A stretch of 28,869 nucleotides of DNA. It comes from CAUZJO01 sp963580245. Its GTDB lineage: Bacteria > Sumerlaeota > Sumerlaeia > MVZB01. The position numbers and the translations under genes were made by a program. The notes below the pieces were generated by a model. The model ran no database searches. It saw only the letters and a list, made by a program, of their open reading frames with translations, and was not told the origin of the DNA. The stretch is taken from the NCBI GenBank assembly GCA_963580245.1, contig CAUZJO010000056.1:1-28869 (forward strand). Reading direction: 5' to 3'. This document shows positions 1-8,748 of the stretch, piece after piece (the stretch's first letter is position 1; every line of letters starts with the position of its first letter).

Positions 1-265
1 TGAATTATGATTACGAGGACGAGGGCCGGGAGCCGAGGGCCGAGAAGCAACGAGAACGGGGTTTTTTGGCGAAGCGGCGTTGACTCCCGAAACTGAATCA
101 CACCCATCCAAGAAAAATATAAATTCGAGCTTGGCATCGAAACGGGAGTTGAGCTATACTCTCGCCCGTACATCATTCCTCGGCCCCGCGGCCCGAGGAT
201 ACCAGCGTCGGCTCCCAGCATCGCGGCCCGCTCCCGCTCCATCGTTTCCTTTCCCGCTCAAGCTG
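1..265. other. Intergenic stretch upstream of ftsW
   Basis: No convincing gene is seen here. The first bases contain GATTACGAGGACGAG (8-22), followed by a short GAGGGCCG duplication. It resembles the GATTACGAGCACGAG core of the inverted repeat near 10.3 kb, so a dispersed intergenic repeat may be present. An open frame joins 80-265 to ftsW, but its translation is not FtsW-like and the family start fits 266. A sigma70-like promoter lies at 131-160. Confidence 0.5.
131..160 (+). promoter_or_regulatory. Sigma70-like promoter candidate for ftsW-murG
   Basis: TTGGCA at 131-136 matches the -35 consensus at five of six positions. TATACT at 155-160 matches the -10 consensus at five of six. The spacer is 18 nt. 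Transcription would start about 100 nt before the chosen ftsW ATG (266). This is pattern matching only. Confidence 0.45.
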
Positions 266-1375
266 ATGACGCGAACTATCAACACCCCCGTACTGATCTT
301 TCTGCTCACGCTTTCGCTTGTGACGATCGGCGTTCTGTCGGTCTATAGTGCCAAAGCCTCGACCCCTTACGTGACCAGACAGCTCCTGTTCGCGGCGATT
401 GGGCTGGCCGCGATGTTGGTGCTCTATCTGGTCGATTACCGCACCTTGCGCCGGTTCGCCCCACTGATCATGCTGGGGTCGTTCGTGCTGTGCGGGTTGG
501 TCTTCGTGCCGGGGATCGGGTCGGCATCCAAGGGGGCGCAGCGCTGGATCGACCTCGGGCCGATCCGCTTTCAGCCTTCCGAATTGGCCAAACTCGCCCT
601 GATCCTCTACATGGCCAAGATGCTCACCGACCGCCGGCATTACATCAAGAGCTTCTGCTCGTGCGTGCTGCCAGCGATGCTGGTGGCGGGGGCGTTCGCC
701 GCGATCATCGTCATCGAGCCCGATTTCGGCGGCGCGTTCGTCTTGTGTCTGATCGTTTTCGGCATCTGGCTGGTGGCCGAGATGCGCTGGTTCCACTTGC
801 TCGGGCTGGTCACGTGCGCGGCGCCGGCCGGACTGATCGCCTTTTTGCTCGAACCTTACCGGTTCAAACGGCTCCTGGCTTTCCTCTTTCGCGACCCCGA
901 GACGCGACAGGGAATTGGCTACCAACTCCATCAGTCGCTGATCGCCGTGGGATCGGGTGGCCTGTGGGGCCGGGGCCTGGGCGAGAGCCGCCAGAAGTTT
1001 CACTACCTAAGCGAGTCCCACACCGATTTCATCTTCGCCATCATGGCCGAAGAATACGGCTTCCTGCTCATGACCGGCATCGTGCTGATCTATGCGGCAC
1101 TCACCTTCCTGGGCTGGAGCGTGGCCTGGCGCTCGACCGATCTGTTCGGCACCCTGCTGGCCACCGGCGTGACGCTGATGGTCTTCATCGGCGCGACGAT
1201 CAACATGGGCGTGGTCTTGGGGCTGCTGCCGACCAAGGGGCTGGTGTTGCCCTTCATCAGCGCCGGCGGCACCTCGCTCGTCGTTTCCATGGCCGCCATG
1301 GGCATCCTGATGAACGTGGCATGCAACCTGCACACCCACCAAGCCAGAGCGCCGGACGAGACCCGGGCATGGTAG
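266..1375 (+). CDS. ftsW: Peptidoglycan polymerase FtsW (SEDS family)
   Basis: The 369-residue polytopic membrane protein has the usual FtsW/RodA length. SEDS hallmarks are present: AQRWIDLGPIRFQPSELAKL (91-110), EPDFGGA (151-157), SESHTDFIFAIMAEE (249-263) and LPTKGLVLPFISAGGTSL (321-338). FtsW polymerises lipid II glycan strands at the septum together with a class B PBP. I chose ATG 266 because the upstream in-frame extension (from 80) is proline- and arginine-rich and unlike the family, whereas MTRTINTPVLIFLLTLSL opens directly into the first membrane segment. No strong Shine-Dalgarno is visible before 266. The 3' end overlaps an alternative murG ATG at 1369, as is common in dcw clusters. 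Confusion with RodA is possible, but the position directly before murG supports FtsW. Confidence 0.93.
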   Translation: MTRTINTPVLIFLLTLSLVTIGVLSVYSAKASTPYVTRQLLFAAIGLAAMLVLYLVDYRTLRRFAPLIMLGSFVLCGLVFVPGIGSASKGAQRWIDLGPIRFQPSELAKLALILYMAKMLTDRRHYIKSFCSCVLPAMLVAGAFAAIIVIEPDFGGAFVLCLIVFGIWLVAEMRWFHLLGLVTCAAPAGLIAFLLEPYRFKRLLAFLFRDPETRQGIGYQLHQSLIAVGSGGLWGRGLGESRQKFHYLSESHTDFIFAIMAEEYGFLLMTGIVLIYAALTFLGWSVAWRSTDLFGTLLATGVTLMVFIGATINMGVVLGLLPTKGLVLPFISAGGTSLVVSMAAMGILMNVACNLHTHQARAPDETRAW

Positions 1376-1446
1376 CTGTGATACAGGAGACCCATGGCGT
1401 GCCGGTGGCGCGCGCGTCGGCCGAAGGTAAGGGTGGAGGGTTGGTC

Positions 1447-2658
1447 ATGGCAAGTCACTCCGAACGGTCGGCGACTGGCGGCGAATCATCAACCGGCCCG
1501 GCGCGGTCGGCGGCCCGGCCCAGGATATTGCTGGCCGCCGGCGGGACCGGTGGGCACATCTACCCGGCCGTGGCCCTGTCCGAGGCGCTTCGCGAGCTGG
1601 CACCCGAGGCCGAGGTCCAGTTTTGTTGCGGCAGCCGTCCCGCCGAGCACGAGATTTATCGCCGACTGGGGCTGGAGCCGTGGAGCCTTCCGATTACATT
1701 TAAGCGACGCGGCCTGCGCCGGCGCGGGCGATTCCTGCGCGAGATGTGGGCTTCGTGGCGCGAGGCGCGGCGGCGGCTGCGGGAGCGGCCCGTGGATGTG
1801 GCCGTGGGTTTCGGCAGCTACCTGTCGGTTCCCCCGTTGCTGGCGGCGCGGCTGAGTGGGGCGCGGCTGGTCTTGCACGAGCAAAACGTCAAGCCCGGCG
1901 CGGCGAATCGATTCCTCTCCGCGTTCGCCAAGCTGGTCGCCACGGCTGGCCCGTTGGAGAATCACGCGTTCCCACCCGGACGCAGCCGCGAGGTCGGCAA
2001 TCCGGTGCGGGCGGACCTGCTCGGCACGGTCGACCGCGCGCGGGCGCGGGCCCACTTCCAGCTTGACGCCGACCGGCTAGTCTGTCTGTGCATGGGCGGC
2101 TCCCAGGGGGCGTTGGGGCTTAATCGGATTATGATTGAGATGCTGCGGCGAGCCAAGGACTCGCCCGACGCCGGTAGACGGTGGCAGCTCCTCTGGTCGA
2201 CGGGCTCCGCGCATCATGATCAGGTCCTGAGGGGCCTCGAGGAGGCGGGCATCGACCCCGCCGGGCATGTCATCAGGCCCTACATCGACGAGATGGCCCT
2301 GGCCTACGGGGCCGCCGACCTGGTCCTGGCGCGGGCGGGGGCGTTGACGCTGGCCGAGCTGTCGGCCTTGGGGAAGCCGGCGGTGCTCGTTCCGCTGCCG
2401 ACGGCGACCGGGGGGCATCAGGCGATCAACGCTCGGCGGCGGGTTCGCGCCGGGGCGGCCGAGATGATCGAAGAAGCCGATCCCCGTGCGGCCGACGACT
2501 TGCTGGCGCTGCTCGAACGCTGGAGGCGCGGGCCGGGTGAGTTGCGCGACATGGGCGAGGCCTCGAGGCGATTGGGGCGCCCGCGGGCGGCCCATGACCT
2601 GGCCAAGCTGATTCTTGACTTGGCGCCAAACCCGCGCCGGGCCGAGGCGGTCAATTAG
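1447..2658 (+). CDS. murG: UDP-GlcNAc:lipid I N-acetylglucosaminyltransferase MurG
   Basis: MurG transfers GlcNAc from UDP-GlcNAc to lipid I on the cytoplasmic membrane face, giving lipid II. From ATG 1447 the protein has 403 residues. It shows the GT28 glycine loop GGTGGHIYP (32-40), HEQN (144-147), the second G-loop GGSQGA (217-222), RAGALTLAEL with E304 (296-305), and HQAINAR (324-330), which matches the UDP-GlcNAc-binding region. The start is ambiguous. ATG 1447 has a good GGAGGG Shine-Dalgarno six bases upstream. ATG 1369 overlaps the ftsW stop (ATGGTAG) and would add 26 residues. Even from 1447 about 25 residues precede the conserved core, so I prefer 1447. The open frame extending back to 490 is only an out-of-frame shadow of ftsW. 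Confidence 0.94.
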   Translation: MASHSERSATGGESSTGPARSAARPRILLAAGGTGGHIYPAVALSEALRELAPEAEVQFCCGSRPAEHEIYRRLGLEPWSLPITFKRRGLRRRGRFLREMWASWREARRRLRERPVDVAVGFGSYLSVPPLLAARLSGARLVLHEQNVKPGAANRFLSAFAKLVATAGPLENHAFPPGRSREVGNPVRADLLGTVDRARARAHFQLDADRLVCLCMGGSQGALGLNRIMIEMLRRAKDSPDAGRRWQLLWSTGSAHHDQVLRGLEEAGIDPAGHVIRPYIDEMALAYGAADLVLARAGALTLAELSALGKPAVLVPLPTATGGHQAINARRRVRAGAAEMIEEADPRAADDLLALLERWRRGPGELRDMGEASRRLGRPRAAHDLAKLILDLAPNPRRAEAVN

Positions 2659-2823
2659 GGTAGCCGGCGGCGAATGAGCGGGGCAAATAGTATTGATAAT
2701 GTGATGCCCATTTTCCATTACCAATTTCCGTTTCGCCTCTCCAGATTCCCATCTTACCGAACGCCCGCCCGGCGAGGCCCCTAGAAGATACCGATCCCCA
2801 GAATGTCCCATCCGAGGGTATCC

Positions 2824-4278
2824 ATGAATCAATTGAGGCAATTCAGTCGTGTCCACATGGTTGGCATCGGCGGGGTGGGGATGAGCGCGATTGCCTCGGT
2901 CTTGCTCGAGCGCGGGTACCGCGTCTCAGGTAGCGACCTGAGCGAGAACGCGGCCACGCGCCGCCTCGCCCAGGCCGGGGCCGTGATCCACAAGGGGCAT
3001 GATGGGTCGCACGTCGACGGCGCCCAACTCGTCGTGACCTCGGCCGCGGTCCAGCCCGACAACCCCGAACGCCGGGCCGCCGAGGCCGTCGGCGTCCCGA
3101 TCTGGCCACGAGCGCGGGCATTGGCGGAGATCATGCGCGAGGGCCGCTCGATCGCCGTCAGCGGCACCCACGGCAAGACAACCATCACCGCCATGTTGGG
3201 CCTGATGCTGGCCCAGGCCGGCCTGGATCCGACCGTCGTGATCGGCGGCTCGTTGACCCCCTTCGGCGGCAATGCCCGCTGTGGGCAGGGGCGATGGGTC
3301 GTCGCCGAGGCCGATGAATCCGACGCATCCTTCCTGGAAATGGACCCCGACGTCATCCTTATCAGCAATGTCGAAGCGGAACATCTCGATTTTTACGCCG
3401 ATGCCCAGTCAGTCGAGCGCGCGTTCCTGGAATTCATCGGCCGGCTGCGTCCCGGCGGTCGGTTGGTGCTTTGCGCGGATGATCCCCTGCTGGCCCGACT
3501 GGCCCGCGAGGGCGGTCCCGAGAGCGTCACCTACGCTCTTGATGACCCACTGGCGCATATGTATTGCGAGGGCCTGGAAACGGTTGACGGCGGCCGGGGA
3601 ACGCGCTTCACCCCCGTCTGGCGCGGGCGCGCCCTTGCGCCCGTCGTCCTGGCCGTTCCCGGGCATCACAACGTCGTCAACGCGTTGGGCGCGCTGGCCT
3701 GCGCGCTGGCCATCGAGGTTGACGAACGGCCCCTGCTCGAAGGGCTGCAAGCCTATGAAGGGGCCGGGCGCCGGTTTGAACTCAAGGGCGTGAGCAACGG
3801 CGTGACGATCGTCGACGACTACGCCCATCACCCCACCGAGATCAGCGTCACGCTCGAGGCCGCCCGTGCTCAGGTCGCCGCCGGACGCGCCCAGCGTCTG
3901 GTCGCCGCCTTCCAACCCCACCGGTTTACTCGGACCCAGGCGATGGCCGGTTCATTCGCCCGTGCGCTCAGGGCGGCCGAACTGGTCGTCGTGACGGATG
4001 TTTACGGCGCGGGCGAATCCCCGATCGAGGGCGTGAGCGGCCGGCTCGTGATCGACGAGTTGGCCAAACTGGCCCACGACGACGCGCACTACATGCCCAC
4101 GCTGGACCAGACGCGATCCTATCTGGCCCAGCGCCTCGAACCGGGCGACCTGCTCCTCACCATGGGCGCCGGCAACATCTGGCAGGTCGGCGAGGCGCTA
4201 CTTGATGGTCTTCAGGTTCACGCGGCGGATGTCGAGAGGACCGAACCGCTCGCCGGAGCACCGGGCGGCAAGGACTGA
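2824..4278 (+). CDS. murC: UDP-N-acetylmuramate--L-alanine ligase MurC
   Basis: MurC is the ATP-dependent ligase that adds L-Ala to UDP-MurNAc in the cytoplasm. The 484 residues fit the family. Domains run in order: the N-terminal Rossmann UDP-binding motif GIGGVGMSA (14-22), the ATP P-loop GTHGKTT (114-120), AEADESD (161-167), the HHNVVNALGA region (281-290), and the C-terminal DDYAHHPTEI signature (331-340). ATG 2824 is preferred over ATG 2803 because GAGGG at 2814-2818 precedes it and the conserved fold begins at once. A 165-nt spacer separates it from murG. The usual next genes (murB, ddl, ftsQ, ftsA, ftsZ) are absent, so the cluster is split here. Confidence 0.95.
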   Translation: MNQLRQFSRVHMVGIGGVGMSAIASVLLERGYRVSGSDLSENAATRRLAQAGAVIHKGHDGSHVDGAQLVVTSAAVQPDNPERRAAEAVGVPIWPRARALAEIMREGRSIAVSGTHGKTTITAMLGLMLAQAGLDPTVVIGGSLTPFGGNARCGQGRWVVAEADESDASFLEMDPDVILISNVEAEHLDFYADAQSVERAFLEFIGRLRPGGRLVLCADDPLLARLAREGGPESVTYALDDPLAHMYCEGLETVDGGRGTRFTPVWRGRALAPVVLAVPGHHNVVNALGALACALAIEVDERPLLEGLQAYEGAGRRFELKGVSNGVTIVDDYAHHPTEISVTLEAARAQVAAGRAQRLVAAFQPHRFTRTQAMAGSFARALRAAELVVVTDVYGAGESPIEGVSGRLVIDELAKLAHDDAHYMPTLDQTRSYLAQRLEPGDLLLTMGAGNIWQVGEALLDGLQVHAADVERTEPLAGAPGGKD

Positions 4279-4497
4279 ACCCCACCTGAAGCCACGCCAT
4301 CGATTTTTGCCGTCGCCATACCACACCTCCAGAAACCTCGATCCGCCTCGCGCCTACCCAACTCCTTACACACGGGAGCGGGGCGCGCCCTTCCCATATT
4401 GCCTATCGCCGACCCAGCCGATATAAAGTCACACTCGGTCCCCGAAATGGGTCATCAGCACCCGCTGGTCGTTTGAGGAGTTCCGCCGCATCCCACG
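4279..4497. other. Spacer after murC; no gene seen
   Basis: About 220 nt without a convincing gene. A short open frame overlapping the murC end (4202-4426) has no recognisable family features. A promoter candidate lies at 4399-4427, and a GAGGAG sequence at 4475-4480 is rather far (17 nt) from the ATG at 4498. Confidence 0.5.
4399..4427 (+). promoter_or_regulatory. Sigma70-like promoter candidate upstream of SGNH hydrolase gene
   Basis: TTGCCT (4399-4404) and TATAAA (4422-4427) are separated by 17 nt, about 70 nt upstream of the gene at 4498. The -10 matches well and the -35 matches at four of six positions. It would uncouple this gene from the murC transcript. Confidence 0.35.
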
Positions 4498-5700
4498 ATG
4501 GTCATTCAAGCAAGAAGGCGTCTTCTATTTTGCGGTCTGCTTATCGTGGGAGGGTTGCTCATCGGCTTATTGGTGGGCGGCTTCCTCGTCCTGTTCGGCG
4601 TGGTGCAATTCGACTGGACCGCCTCGTTCCAGCGTCGCATGCGAACGGCGCGGGCGTTCGCCAAACCAAAGCGAATGGTCATCCTGGGCGATTCATTTCT
4701 GACCTGGTGGCCCGTCGAGCACTGTCTGAAGGTCGACCTGGAGAAATTCGGCGAGCGGCATGGGATCGGGGTGATCAATACGGCCTACGGCGGCTTCGGC
4801 CCCTACGAATACCTCGACCAGATGCGGCAAATCGCCCCTCAATTGCAGCCCGGGGATATCGTGTTGCAGTTTTATTACGTCGGCAACGACCTGACCGACG
4901 TGCAATACCGAGCGGACGACACGCCGCGTCGCCCCGAGGGAACGGCCCCGGCGGTGACCGCCGAAGAGAGGCCGCAACAGACGCGTCTCATTCCAAGGCG
5001 TCGAGCGCGAGCGTTCGCGCGAGCGGTCCTGCCGCGCAACGCGCCGGGGTTTGTGTCACTCGTGAGCTCAACCCCACTTCCGACGAACCCCGGTTCCGGG
5101 AAGGACTCACCCGACGAAAAAGACAAGCCGTTTCCGGAGCATCCGGAGTTTGATTGGAACGTCATGCTCGAACACGGGATTGATCGCGAGCTGATCGAGT
5201 TTGCGATCAACCGGCTTCAGGTTCGCAACGAGGTGGGTCCGCGCCTGGTCAACCCCTATCTGTTGGACACCGCGATGACCAGGCCGCGTTATCTGCTCGA
5301 TAACGTCCTGATGGAGACCGAGGAGAATCAGGCGGCCTGGGCCAAAGCCGAGGCGGCGTTGCGGGGTGTCGTGGACTTGGCCCGCCAAAGACAGGCCAAA
5401 CTGGTTCTGATCGTGATCCCGTCGACGGCGCAGGTTGACAGGAGTCACTATGGCTTCTTCCGCAAGGCGACGTTCGAGATCGACGACCGGTTGTTCAGTT
5501 CGACTCAACTGCAAGACCTGTTGCGTGAGTTCTCCGATCGCAACGGGATCGTGTTCTTCGATCTGCTTCCGGTCCTGGGCAAGCACCCCGAGTCCGAACG
5601 GCTCTATTTGGAAAACGACGACCATCTCAGCAGCCTCGGCCACCTCGTGGCGTTCGAGGCGATTCACGAGGCGTTCCTGAAGCACTGGGTCGAGGAATAG
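4498..5700 (+). CDS. Membrane-anchored SGNH/GDSL-type hydrolase
   Basis: The 400-residue protein has one N-terminal membrane segment (about residues 9-34), so the catalytic part should be outside the cytoplasmic membrane. SGNH blocks are visible: ILGDSFLTW with nucleophile S66, a G-rich segment near 98-101 (GGFG), YYVGNDLTD with N130, and NDDHLSSLGH (373-382), where D374/H376 or D375/H376 could be the catalytic acid and base. The DxH-then-GH layout resembles AlgX/AlgJ-type acyltransferases and esterases more than classical GDSL lipases. The substrate is unknown; removal or addition of acyl groups on an envelope polysaccharide is an inference. The gene lies between murC and hemH, 142 nt before the hemH start, with its own promoter candidate. 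Confidence 0.75.
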   Translation: MVIQARRRLLFCGLLIVGGLLIGLLVGGFLVLFGVVQFDWTASFQRRMRTARAFAKPKRMVILGDSFLTWWPVEHCLKVDLEKFGERHGIGVINTAYGGFGPYEYLDQMRQIAPQLQPGDIVLQFYYVGNDLTDVQYRADDTPRRPEGTAPAVTAEERPQQTRLIPRRRARAFARAVLPRNAPGFVSLVSSTPLPTNPGSGKDSPDEKDKPFPEHPEFDWNVMLEHGIDRELIEFAINRLQVRNEVGPRLVNPYLLDTAMTRPRYLLDNVLMETEENQAAWAKAEAALRGVVDLARQRQAKLVLIVIPSTAQVDRSHYGFFRKATFEIDDRLFSSTQLQDLLREFSDRNGIVFFDLLPVLGKHPESERLYLENDDHLSSLGHLVAFEAIHEAFLKHWVEE

Positions 5701-5842
5701 CTGACAAGGTTCACCTTTCGCATGGGCCAGGGGGCCGGGCGCGCCGTGAATGCGTGGATGGCCTTCCGCGAACCGGTGTGGGATGATGTGGCCGCCGGGC
5801 GTGGCGGGGGGGGAGCCATCGCTGGACGTTGCGAGGGAATCG

Positions 5843-6976
5843 ATGACGCGTCATCTGGGACAGGACAAGTTCAGGCATGATTCAATCCCCGCCGTCGGCG
5901 TGCTGGTGGCGAATCTGGGGACGCCCGAGGCCCCGACGGGACAGGCCTTGCGCCCGTATCTCAAGGAGTTCCTCTCCGACCCCCGCGTAATCGAGCCGCC
6001 CCCGGCGCGCTGGTTGTGGTGGCTGATCCTCAATGGCATCATCCTCAATACTCGCCCCAAGCGCTCGGCGCGGCTCTACCAGAACATCTGGACCGAGGGG
6101 GGCTCGCCGCTGCTGAAGACCTCGCGCCTTCAGGTCGCCGAGATCGCGGTGGCCTTGACCGAACGAATCGGCTCACCGCTGCACGTTGCGTTGGGGATGC
6201 GCTACGGCCGGCCCTCGATCGCTTCGGCGCTGGCCGAACTCGAGAGCAAGGACTGCCGCCGCGTCCTGGTCCTGCCGCTCTATCCGCAATACAGCGGCGC
6301 GACGACCGGCTCAACGTTCGACGCGGTGGCCGACGCGCTGAAGGCCACGCGCTGGGTGCCCGAGCTACGGTTCGTGAATGCCTATCACGACGACCCGGCC
6401 TATATCGCCGCCCTGGCCGCCAGCGTCCGCGAGGCGTGGGACGAGCATGGCCGCCCCGACCGCCTGATGTTCTCGTTCCACGGCATCCCGCGCCGCTACT
6501 TCCTCTCCGGCGATCCGTACCATTGCCAATGCCAGAAGACCGCGCGGCTGCTGGCCGAGGCGTTGGAGTTGCCCGAGGAAGAGCGCCACGTATGTTTTCA
6601 ATCGCAGTTCGGCAAGGAGCCGTGGCTCGAACCCTACACCGAGCAGACGTTCCGGGCATGGGCGGGTCTGGGCCTCAAACGGTTCGACGCCATCTGCCCC
6701 GGCTTCTCGGCCGACTGCCTCGAGACGCTCGAGGAAATGAACATCACCAACCGCGAGATCTACACCGCAGCCGGCGGTGGCGACTACCACTACATCCCCG
6801 CCCTCAACACCCGCCCCGACCACATCGCGAGCCTCGCCGGGGTGATCGAGCGCAACCTGGTGGGATGGGTCGGCGGAACCGAGGAATACGACCCGGTCGG
6901 CCAGGAGGCGGAAGCGAACAAACGGACCGAGCTTTACCGGAAACTCGAGGGAGTCTCTCCCAACGTCTCCACTTGA
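5843..6976 (+). CDS. hemH: Ferrochelatase HemH
   Basis: HemH inserts Fe2+ into a porphyrin at the end of haem synthesis. The 377-residue protein has the family hallmarks: VANLGTPEAP near the N-terminus (22-31), LPLYPQYSGATTGS (144-157), FSFHGIPRRY with catalytic H213, and CPGFSADCLETLEE with conserved E294. SGDPYHCQCQKTARLL (222-237) contains a CxC pair seen in many Gram-negative ferrochelatases. I chose ATG 5843 because GAGGGA lies six bases upstream; the extension to 5750 is unlike the family. Haem supply is relevant here because several proteins further along the window carry CxxCH haem-attachment motifs, although nothing shows co-regulation. The protein continues past the usual end with a short polar tail. 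Confidence 0.93.
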   Translation: MTRHLGQDKFRHDSIPAVGVLVANLGTPEAPTGQALRPYLKEFLSDPRVIEPPPARWLWWLILNGIILNTRPKRSARLYQNIWTEGGSPLLKTSRLQVAEIAVALTERIGSPLHVALGMRYGRPSIASALAELESKDCRRVLVLPLYPQYSGATTGSTFDAVADALKATRWVPELRFVNAYHDDPAYIAALAASVREAWDEHGRPDRLMFSFHGIPRRYFLSGDPYHCQCQKTARLLAEALELPEEERHVCFQSQFGKEPWLEPYTEQTFRAWAGLGLKRFDAICPGFSADCLETLEEMNITNREIYTAAGGGDYHYIPALNTRPDHIASLAGVIERNLVGWVGGTEEYDPVGQEAEANKRTELYRKLEGVSPNVST

Positions 6977-7152
6977 GATGATCCATCATGAGGACTGATG
7001 AGTTCGATGGGAGCGGTTTGTACCGCGTCAAGCGCTTCGGTGACGGCGGCTTGAGAGCCGGCATCACCAGTCCTTATCCTTTGTTTCCATCAGGAGCCTG
7101 ACGAACGCCTCGGCCATCGTTCATTCCAGCAAGGGAATTTACGGCCGTCAGG

Positions 7153-7650
7153 TCATTCCTCCGACCGCAAGGTTGCAAGAAACCGTTCGATCTGGCGGCG
7201 ATGGCGCAGAAAATGGACAATCGCGTGCTCGAGCAGTTGTTCCATGCCCCAGTCGGCGCCCCAGACCGTGCGCAGCGTCACGGCGCTGACCTCTTTGTCG
7301 CTGATGTCCCTTCGATCCTCGAACGTCCGAACCGTGTAATTGACCATCGCGTCGATTCCCGCCGCCGTCTCGGCCAACTCGGGCGGCCCGCCGGCGTGTT
7401 CACTCCTCGCCTGGCCGAAATGCTCGCGCAGGGAATCGGCGTAGCAGTAACCGGCGCTGATCACGTGCGCCGCGATGGTTTGGATCGACCGGCAGTTCTC
7501 GTCCGGCGTTTCGGGATCGACGGCCTGGCCGAATTCCACGCTGGAAACACTATTGAGAACGCCCTTAAACTCCGCCGCCGCGCGTTCATATTCATCGAGC
7601 AGAGCGCCGCTGGCCCCTTTACGAAAATTTCTGTCGCCATCGTCCGCCAT
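7153..7650 (-). CDS. DinB-fold metal-binding protein
   Basis: This 165-residue protein is predicted to be a four-helix bundle of the DinB/YfiT type. Candidate metal ligands are H62 in IAAHVISAGY and the helix EHAIVHFLRHRRQIERFL, where H146 and H150 form the HxxxH pattern and H142 lies one turn earlier. The family includes thiol-S-transferases (bacillithiol, mycothiol) and many uncharacterised members, so no substrate can be assigned. The start at 7650 is supported by an AGAGGAG Shine-Dalgarno about eight bases upstream. It is convergent with hemH (177 nt between the ends) and divergent from the gene at 7912. Confidence 0.75.
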   Translation of the reverse strand: MADDGDRNFRKGASGALLDEYERAAAEFKGVLNSVSSVEFGQAVDPETPDENCRSIQTIAAHVISAGYCYADSLREHFGQARSEHAGGPPELAETAAGIDAMVNYTVRTFEDRRDISDKEVSAVTLRTVWGADWGMEQLLEHAIVHFLRHRRQIERFLATLRSEE

Positions 7651-7911
7651 CGTGCGATCTCCTCTTCCAGCATCAAGCTAATGGCTCTGGTCGATTGATG
7701 CAACGGCGATCTGGCCGTTCGCGCCTCCGGGAGACTACTCTTGGCCGGAGCTTGAATGACACCCCTCCCGAATAAATGGGGTCTGAACTTTCTTCGATCA
7801 ACCGTCATCTTTTCATCATCTTGAGGCGAGTAGGCTATCGCATGGTATCGGAAATCATTGGCTGTATTCAAACAGACCAATGGAAGTTCTAAATGGGAAA
7901 GGAGAAGTCCC

Positions 7912-8748
7912 ATGACACAACACTCGAGAGTGCACGGCACTCACAAAGGACGGCGGGGGGAAGACGCCCCCGAGGCCGGTAAGCGAAAAGGACTGTTCGG
8001 AATAACGCGCGCCGCGTGGTGGTTGCCCGTTTCGATAGTTGCGCTTTTCGCGGTTATCTCGGTGGCCCTGGCCCCGGAGGGTTCGGCGCGGCACCACCGC
8101 GACGTCATCGAATTTGGCGAAGTGGCGGTCTTCTTTGAGGAGAACGACACGGATGGAGACCTGGGCATTCAGCTCTTCTTCGACGGAGAGCCCTGGAAAC
8201 GGGTCAGGGTCTACGGCCCGGACCAGCGCAAGGTCTTCGATGTCAAGAACGGAGGGAGCTTGAGGGAGATCGGCAGCACCGAGGTCTTCACCGAGAGTGC
8301 CGAGCCGGGCTTCGATGATCTCCGGCACGAAGACTTGATCGACCTGTTCCCGCCGGGAGATTACAAGTTTCGCGGCAGGGGCGTTGAGGGAGAGTGGCTG
8401 GTGGGCGAAGCGACGCTCACGCACAACTTTCCGGCCGCGCCCGACATTACCTCGCCCATGGAGGACGAAGAGGTGGACATCAACGATCTCCTCGTCGTCG
8501 AGTGGGATACCGTGGCCGATCCGAACCCGCCCGAAAGCGTGATCGAGGCCTACCACGTTGTTGTCGAGAAGGACGAGGACGATGAAAGGCTGCGCGTGTT
8601 CGCGATCGACATGCTGCCCACGGACACCAGCGTGACGGTGCCGCCCGAGTTCCTCGAGGCGGGCAAGGATTACAAGGTCGAGAACTTGGCGATCGAGACA
8701 AGCGGAAGCAAGACCATCACCAAGCTCGCCTTCGAGACGGCGGAGTAG
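7912..8748 (+). CDS. Exported/anchored protein with FnIII-like C-terminal domain
   Basis: The 278-residue protein has a basic N-terminus, then a hydrophobic segment (about 36-54) that could be a signal anchor or an uncleaved signal. Next comes a conserved-looking domain (about 64-170) containing EENDTDGDLGIQLFFDGE, and a C-terminal beta-sandwich of fibronectin type III character (about 174-278). I recognise the general type as a conserved hypothetical of environmental bacteria, but no function is known to me. ATG 7912 is chosen because GGAGAA lies about six bases upstream; an earlier in-frame ATG at 7858 lacks this. It is the first and only clearly intact gene of the module running to 12707. 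Confidence 0.65.
   Translation: MTQHSRVHGTHKGRRGEDAPEAGKRKGLFGITRAAWWLPVSIVALFAVISVALAPEGSARHHRDVIEFGEVAVFFEENDTDGDLGIQLFFDGEPWKRVRVYGPDQRKVFDVKNGGSLREIGSTEVFTESAEPGFDDLRHEDLIDLFPPGDYKFRGRGVEGEWLVGEATLTHNFPAAPDITSPMEDEEVDINDLLVVEWDTVADPNPPESVIEAYHVVVEKDEDDERLRVFAIDMLPTDTSVTVPPEFLEAGKDYKVENLAIETSGSKTITKLAFETAE

Noticed and set aside
490..1446. A long in-frame N-terminal extension of MurG
   Set aside because: It is Arg/His-rich, out-of-phase translation of ftsW with no similarity to MurG; the Shine-Dalgarno and conserved core support 1447.
6985..7026. CTGATGAG followed by a small hairpin, suggestive of a hammerhead ribozyme core
   Set aside because: The required GAAA segment and the matching stems are missing; only a 5-bp GCGGT/ACCGC stem is present.
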